A model generated the notes under the pieces. It ran no database searches and was not told the origin of the DNA. It was given only the letters and a program-made list of their open reading frames with translations. Shown one piece after another: positions 60,963-64,000 of a stretch of DNA of 64,000 bases (the first letter of the stretch is position 1; each line of letters starts with the position of its first letter). The position numbers and the translations under genes were made by a program. The DNA lies in NCBI GenBank assembly GCA_964648465.1, contig CAZYMU010000008.1, forward strand, positions 19,667 through 83,666, in the 5' to 3' direction. This stretch comes from Aminicenans sp964648465. Lineage in GTDB: Bacteria > Acidobacteriota > Aminicenantia > Aminicenantales > Aminicenantaceae.

Positions 60963-62012
60963 ATGAATACTATATCTAAGATTTTTCAGTTTATTTTAAA
61001 TAATGTCTATCTGCGTTTTCTGTTTATTCTACTTGTAAGTTTTATAATTGCTTTTTTATCAAGGTTAATTGTGAAAAAAGTGTTGAAGCCTCTTGCGCGG
61101 AAGACCAAGACAAAAATTGACGATTTAATTATTAAGAACCTTTCTTCAATAATCTTTTATATTGTCATTGTTCTCGGGTTTAAATTTGGTTTTCAGCATT
61201 TTGAATTCAAGACCACTATTTTTAACAGTTTGATAGACAGCATCCTAATTTTCATAATATGTATCCTGATGATAAGGATTATAAATGATTTTTCTCAATA
61301 TTGGCTTATGGAATGGGCATATAAAACAAAGTCGACCGCCGATGACAGGTTGATTCCAATTGTGGTAAAAATAATAAAGGTTGTGGTCATTGTGTTAGCT
61401 GTTATTTTTACTTGTGATGCGTGGAAAATTGACATAAGTCCTCTACTTGCTACTGCCGGGATTGCAGGAATTGCAATTAGTTTGGCTGTTAAAGATTCTT
61501 TAAACAATATTATTGGGGGAATTCAGCTTGTTTTGGATAAGACTTTTAAAGTGGGAGATAAAGTACAGCTTGAATCGGGAGAAATGGGAGTTATCCTGGA
61601 TATTGGATTGAGAAGTACTAAATTAAAGACTTATGACAATGAGATGATCTATATTCCTAATGGGTATTTGGCAAACGCTAAGATTAAAAATTACACAATG
61701 CCAGATCTATCAATCCGAGTGAATGTTAATTTTGGCGTTGAATATGGCTCAGATACCGAGAAAGTCAGAAAAGTTGTTTTCAACGCAGTAAAAAGCATTG
61801 ATAGTGTTCTTGAAGAACCTGTTCCTAAAGTTCAATTCTTGAAAATGTCAGATTTTTCTTTGGATTTTATTGCAAGGGCTTGGGTAAAAAACTATGGTGA
61901 GGCTTATTCCACGAAGCTCAGAATGACCGATGAGATTTATAGTGCTTTAAGTAAAGCAAATATTGGAATTCCTTTTCCTACTCAAACAATCCTAACAAAA
62001 CCAACTGATTGA
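60963..62012 (+). CDS. Mechanosensitive ion channel, MscS family
   Basis: 349 residues. About four N-terminal spans lead to the pore helix TM3 LLATAGIAGIAISLAVKDSL followed by NNIIGG, then the MscS beta domain DKTFKVGDKVQLESGEMGVI followed by LDIGLRSTKLKTYDNEMIYI and an alpha/beta C-terminal cage domain. It opens on membrane tension to release solutes in hypo-osmotic shock. AGGAGAT precedes the ATG. apt follows 10 bases later, so they share a transcript. Confidence 0.93.
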   Translation: MNTISKIFQFILNNVYLRFLFILLVSFIIAFLSRLIVKKVLKPLARKTKTKIDDLIIKNLSSIIFYIVIVLGFKFGFQHFEFKTTIFNSLIDSILIFIICILMIRIINDFSQYWLMEWAYKTKSTADDRLIPIVVKIIKVVVIVLAVIFTCDAWKIDISPLLATAGIAGIAISLAVKDSLNNIIGGIQLVLDKTFKVGDKVQLESGEMGVILDIGLRSTKLKTYDNEMIYIPNGYLANAKIKNYTMPDLSIRVNVNFGVEYGSDTEKVRKVVFNAVKSIDSVLEEPVPKVQFLKMSDFSLDFIARAWVKNYGEAYSTKLRMTDEIYSALSKANIGIPFPTQTILTKPTD

Positions 62013-62022
62013 AGGAGACACT

Positions 62023-62559
62023 ATGATTGACCTAGTTAAAGAAAAGATATGTGAAGTTAAAGATTTCCCAAAACCAGGAATTGGGTTTAAAGATATTACT
62101 CCTTTATTGCAGGATGCGAATTGTTTCAATTTTGTGATTGACAGTCTTGCCTCCCGTGTAAAAGAGAAGAAAAGTGAAGTGATTGCAGGAATTGAATCCA
62201 GGGGATTTATATTTGCTGCTCCAGTTGCCTATCAATTAGGCTTAGGGTTTGTGGTTATCAGGAAAAAAGGCAAACTGCCTCGGGAGACTGTTTGTGTAAA
62301 AGCACCGAACGAATATGGAGTTGAATATTTTGAAATGCACACCGATAGTATTCTTCCCGGCCAGAAAGTCTTCATTATAGATGACCTGATTGCAACGGGT
62401 TCGTCCTCTGTAAGCGCCATCGAGCTGGTAAAAAAAATAGGAGGACACACAGTCGGTTTTGCTTCTGTGATTGAGCTGTCATTTTTAAACGGGGTAGAAT
62501 TCATAAGAAGCGCTCACCCGGATGTCGATATTTTCTCTTTAATTCAGTTTAAAAAATAG
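62023..62559 (+). CDS. apt: Adenine phosphoribosyltransferase
   Basis: 178 residues. DFPKPGIGFKDITPLL at the N-terminus, GIESRGFIFAAPVAYQLGLGFVVIRKKGKLP and the PRPP-binding loop VFIIDDLIATGSSSV are the APRT motifs. It converts adenine and PRPP to AMP. AAGGAGA precedes the ATG. Immediately followed by a purine permease, it forms a salvage pair with it. Confidence 0.96.
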   Translation: MIDLVKEKICEVKDFPKPGIGFKDITPLLQDANCFNFVIDSLASRVKEKKSEVIAGIESRGFIFAAPVAYQLGLGFVVIRKKGKLPRETVCVKAPNEYGVEYFEMHTDSILPGQKVFIIDDLIATGSSSVSAIELVKKIGGHTVGFASVIELSFLNGVEFIRSAHPDVDIFSLIQFKK

Positions 62560-62567
62560 AACGAAGT

Positions 62568-63893
62568 ATGAAAGACTGGATAAACCGTTTCTTTGCTCTT
62601 GAAGAGAATAATACCTCGCTTCGTATGGAGATGGTGGGAGGACTTACTACTTTTATGACCATGTCTTATATTATATTTGTCCAGCCTGCGATTCTTTCTG
62701 CAGCCGGAATGGACGGAGGTGCTGTAATGTTTGCCACCTGCGTTTCAAGTGCGCTGGCAACGCTTTTGATGGGATTATTGGCTAAATATCCCATAGCTCT
62801 GGCACCGGCTATGGGCCATAATGTCTTTTTTGCGGTTATTGTATGCGGTACCATGGGTTATTCCTGGCAGATAGCCCTTGGAGCGGTTTTTATATCAGGC
62901 ATGATTTTTGTAATCCTATCTGTTATTGGGGTTTGGGAAGGTTTTGTGGCTTCTGTCCCAGACTCTCTAAAACATGCTATTCCAGTGGGAATAGGACTTT
63001 TGATTGCCTTAGTCGGGCTTGAATATGGAGGAATAGTTGTAGATGCTTCGGGTTCGCTTGTGGGGATTGGAAAACTTGCCAGCAAGCCAGTTGTTCTTGT
63101 TTTATTTGGAGTTGTTTTTATATCTGTTTTGATGGCTTTGAAGATTCGAGGAGCTATTTTTTGGGGAGTTTTGGCCACAGGTGTTTTAGGTATTCCTTTA
63201 GGTGTGGTTAAATACCAGGGAATTGTTGCTGCGCCTCCCAGTATTATGCCGACTCTTTTTAAGCTTGATATTTTAGGCGCGTTCAAAACAGGCCTCATCA
63301 CGGTAGTTTTTGTATTCTTCTTTATGGATCTTTTTGACACTGTTGGCACTCTGATAGGGATTGGAAGTAAAGCAGGTTTTCTTAAGAAAGGAAAACTTCC
63401 AAGAGCTAACAAGGCAATGTTTTCCGATGCAGTAGGTACTGTAGGAGGTGCTCTTTTGGGGACATCCACGGTCACCAGTTATATCGAAAGTGCCGCAGGA
63501 ATAGAGCAAGGTGCAAGAACAGGATTAGCCAATATTTTTACATCCTTGCTCTTTTTACTGGCACTTTTTTTCAATCCACTGGCCAGAATGATCGGGGGAG
63601 AATGTATTCATAATGGTATGACACTTCGACCAGTAGTCGCTCCTCCTTTGATTATTGTCGGTTTTTTAATGATGAAAAGCGTGACATTCATAGACTGGGA
63701 TGATTTAACAGAAGCAATTCCTGCCTTTTTGACCATAATTATCATGCCTCTTACGATTAGTATCACCGAAGGAATAGCTTTTGGGTTTATTTCCTACACC
63801 ATTTTGAAACTTGTTACCGGACAAGGAAAGAAGGTTCACTGGGTTATTTATCTTTTTTCGGTTCTGTTTATTATCCGCTACATCATTTCCTGA
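62568..63893 (+). CDS. Purine permease, AzgA/PbuG-like (NCS2 superfamily)
   Basis: 441 residues with 12-14 spans. MVGGLTTFMTMSYIIFVQPA, ALAPAMGHNVFFAV and FFMDLFDTVGTLIGIGSKAG are the signature segments of AzgA/PbuG/GhxP hypoxanthine-guanine-adenine transporters. It starts eight bases after apt and probably supplies its substrate. A repeat element begins directly after its stop. Confidence 0.93.
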   Translation: MKDWINRFFALEENNTSLRMEMVGGLTTFMTMSYIIFVQPAILSAAGMDGGAVMFATCVSSALATLLMGLLAKYPIALAPAMGHNVFFAVIVCGTMGYSWQIALGAVFISGMIFVILSVIGVWEGFVASVPDSLKHAIPVGIGLLIALVGLEYGGIVVDASGSLVGIGKLASKPVVLVLFGVVFISVLMALKIRGAIFWGVLATGVLGIPLGVVKYQGIVAAPPSIMPTLFKLDILGAFKTGLITVVFVFFFMDLFDTVGTLIGIGSKAGFLKKGKLPRANKAMFSDAVGTVGGALLGTSTVTSYIESAAGIEQGARTGLANIFTSLLFLLALFFNPLARMIGGECIHNGMTLRPVVAPPLIIVGFLMMKSVTFIDWDDLTEAIPAFLTIIIMPLTISITEGIAFGFISYTILKLVTGQGKKVHWVIYLFSVLFIIRYIIS

Positions 63894-63896
63894 ATG

Positions 63897-63950
63897 ATTC
63901 ATAAAGAATGCCGATACTATTATTTAACCTTAATGGAATCTGCTAATCAA
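63897..63950. repeat. MITE-like element type 1, partial copy
   Basis: Starts with the same 20-base terminal repeat attcataaagaatgccgata and continues TATTTAA-CTT-ATG-ATCTGCT like 31947-32010, then loses similarity after about 63950. The right end is missing, so it is a truncated relative. It starts three bases after the purine permease stop. Confidence 0.7.
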
Positions 63951-63969
63951 AGCATATGAATTTGAGGGG

Positions 63970-64000
63970 ATGGAGGAAGCGACATTGAAAGATTTAGCCT
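63970..64000 (+). CDS. Possible start of next gene, cut by window end
   Basis: An open frame starts at ATG 63970 (MEEATLKDLA); a TTG at 63985 has GGAGG eight bases upstream and would give MKDLA. Only about ten codons are visible, so neither the start nor the product can be judged. Confidence 0.25.
   Translation, partial: MEEATLKDLA

Noticed and set aside
1..64000. CRISPR arrays, prophage or rRNA genes
   Set aside because: No regularly spaced direct repeats, phage structural genes or rRNA-like stretches were seen in the intergenic regions; the repeats present are single dispersed elements.

Overview
This window comes from a low-GC (roughly high-30s %) Gram-negative-type bacterium that I cannot name with certainty. 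Lipoproteins with lipoboxes, lspA/lgt, a Tat signal, a tricorn-like protease, an S9 peptidase, TldD/TldE and several alkaline-phosphatase-superfamily proteins would fit a peptide- and sugar-degrading anaerobe such as a Candidatus Aminicenantes (Acidobacteriota-like) lineage; this placement is inference.

Layout. 1-7.6 kb: the 3' part of an M23 peptidase, a phosphoglycerate mutase whose two halves are in reversed order, a tandem double ABC-2 transporter operon, a lipoprotein and a nitroreductase. 7.6-8.1 kb: a cluster of structured, inverted-repeat-bounded intergenic elements. 8.1-19.2 kb, minus strand: an aminotransferase, an Oxa1/TMCO1-like membrane protein, a ribbon-helix-helix protein, three consecutive alkaline-phosphatase-superfamily phosphodiesterases, and an HD-GYP/HEAT pair. 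19.3-25.1 kb, plus: an HPr-kinase-like P-loop protein with phosphosulfolactate synthase, then tricorn protease and a second nitroreductase. 25.1-31.9 kb, minus: a tight operon flippase - opine-dehydrogenase-like - B12-binding mutase-like - tldD - tldE. 32-40 kb: nadC-nadB and ileS-lspA-lgt-rluD. 40-47 kb: an EF-G-2-type GTPase, a DUF4405-like membrane protein, an MFS transporter, an M14 carboxypeptidase and an MBL-fold hydrolase.

47.1-54.2 kb is a mosaic accessory island. It carries an S9 peptidase, a gutted serine-hydrolase pseudogene, a truncated SDR pseudogene, a secreted alpha-L-fucosidase, a decayed tRNA-Arg, a second copy of the aminotransferase family and an IS91-type transposase remnant. 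It ends against the 3' end of an intact tRNA-Leu(GAG), and two pairs of direct repeats lie at or inside its edges. 54.2-64 kb is core: the operon gap-pgk-tpiA-secG, a sodium:solute symporter with a 47-residue partner protein, tsaE, thiE, an MscS channel, and purine salvage (apt plus an AzgA-type permease).

Most notable items: (1) the circularly permuted iPGM at 680-2287, which keeps every expected metal ligand; (2) a family of short inverted-repeat elements and a second hairpin repeat whose two complete copies show compensatory base changes; (3) the B12/opine-dehydrogenase/TldDE operon; (4) the island with its gene wrecks; (5) a small membrane protein translationally coupled to the symporter.
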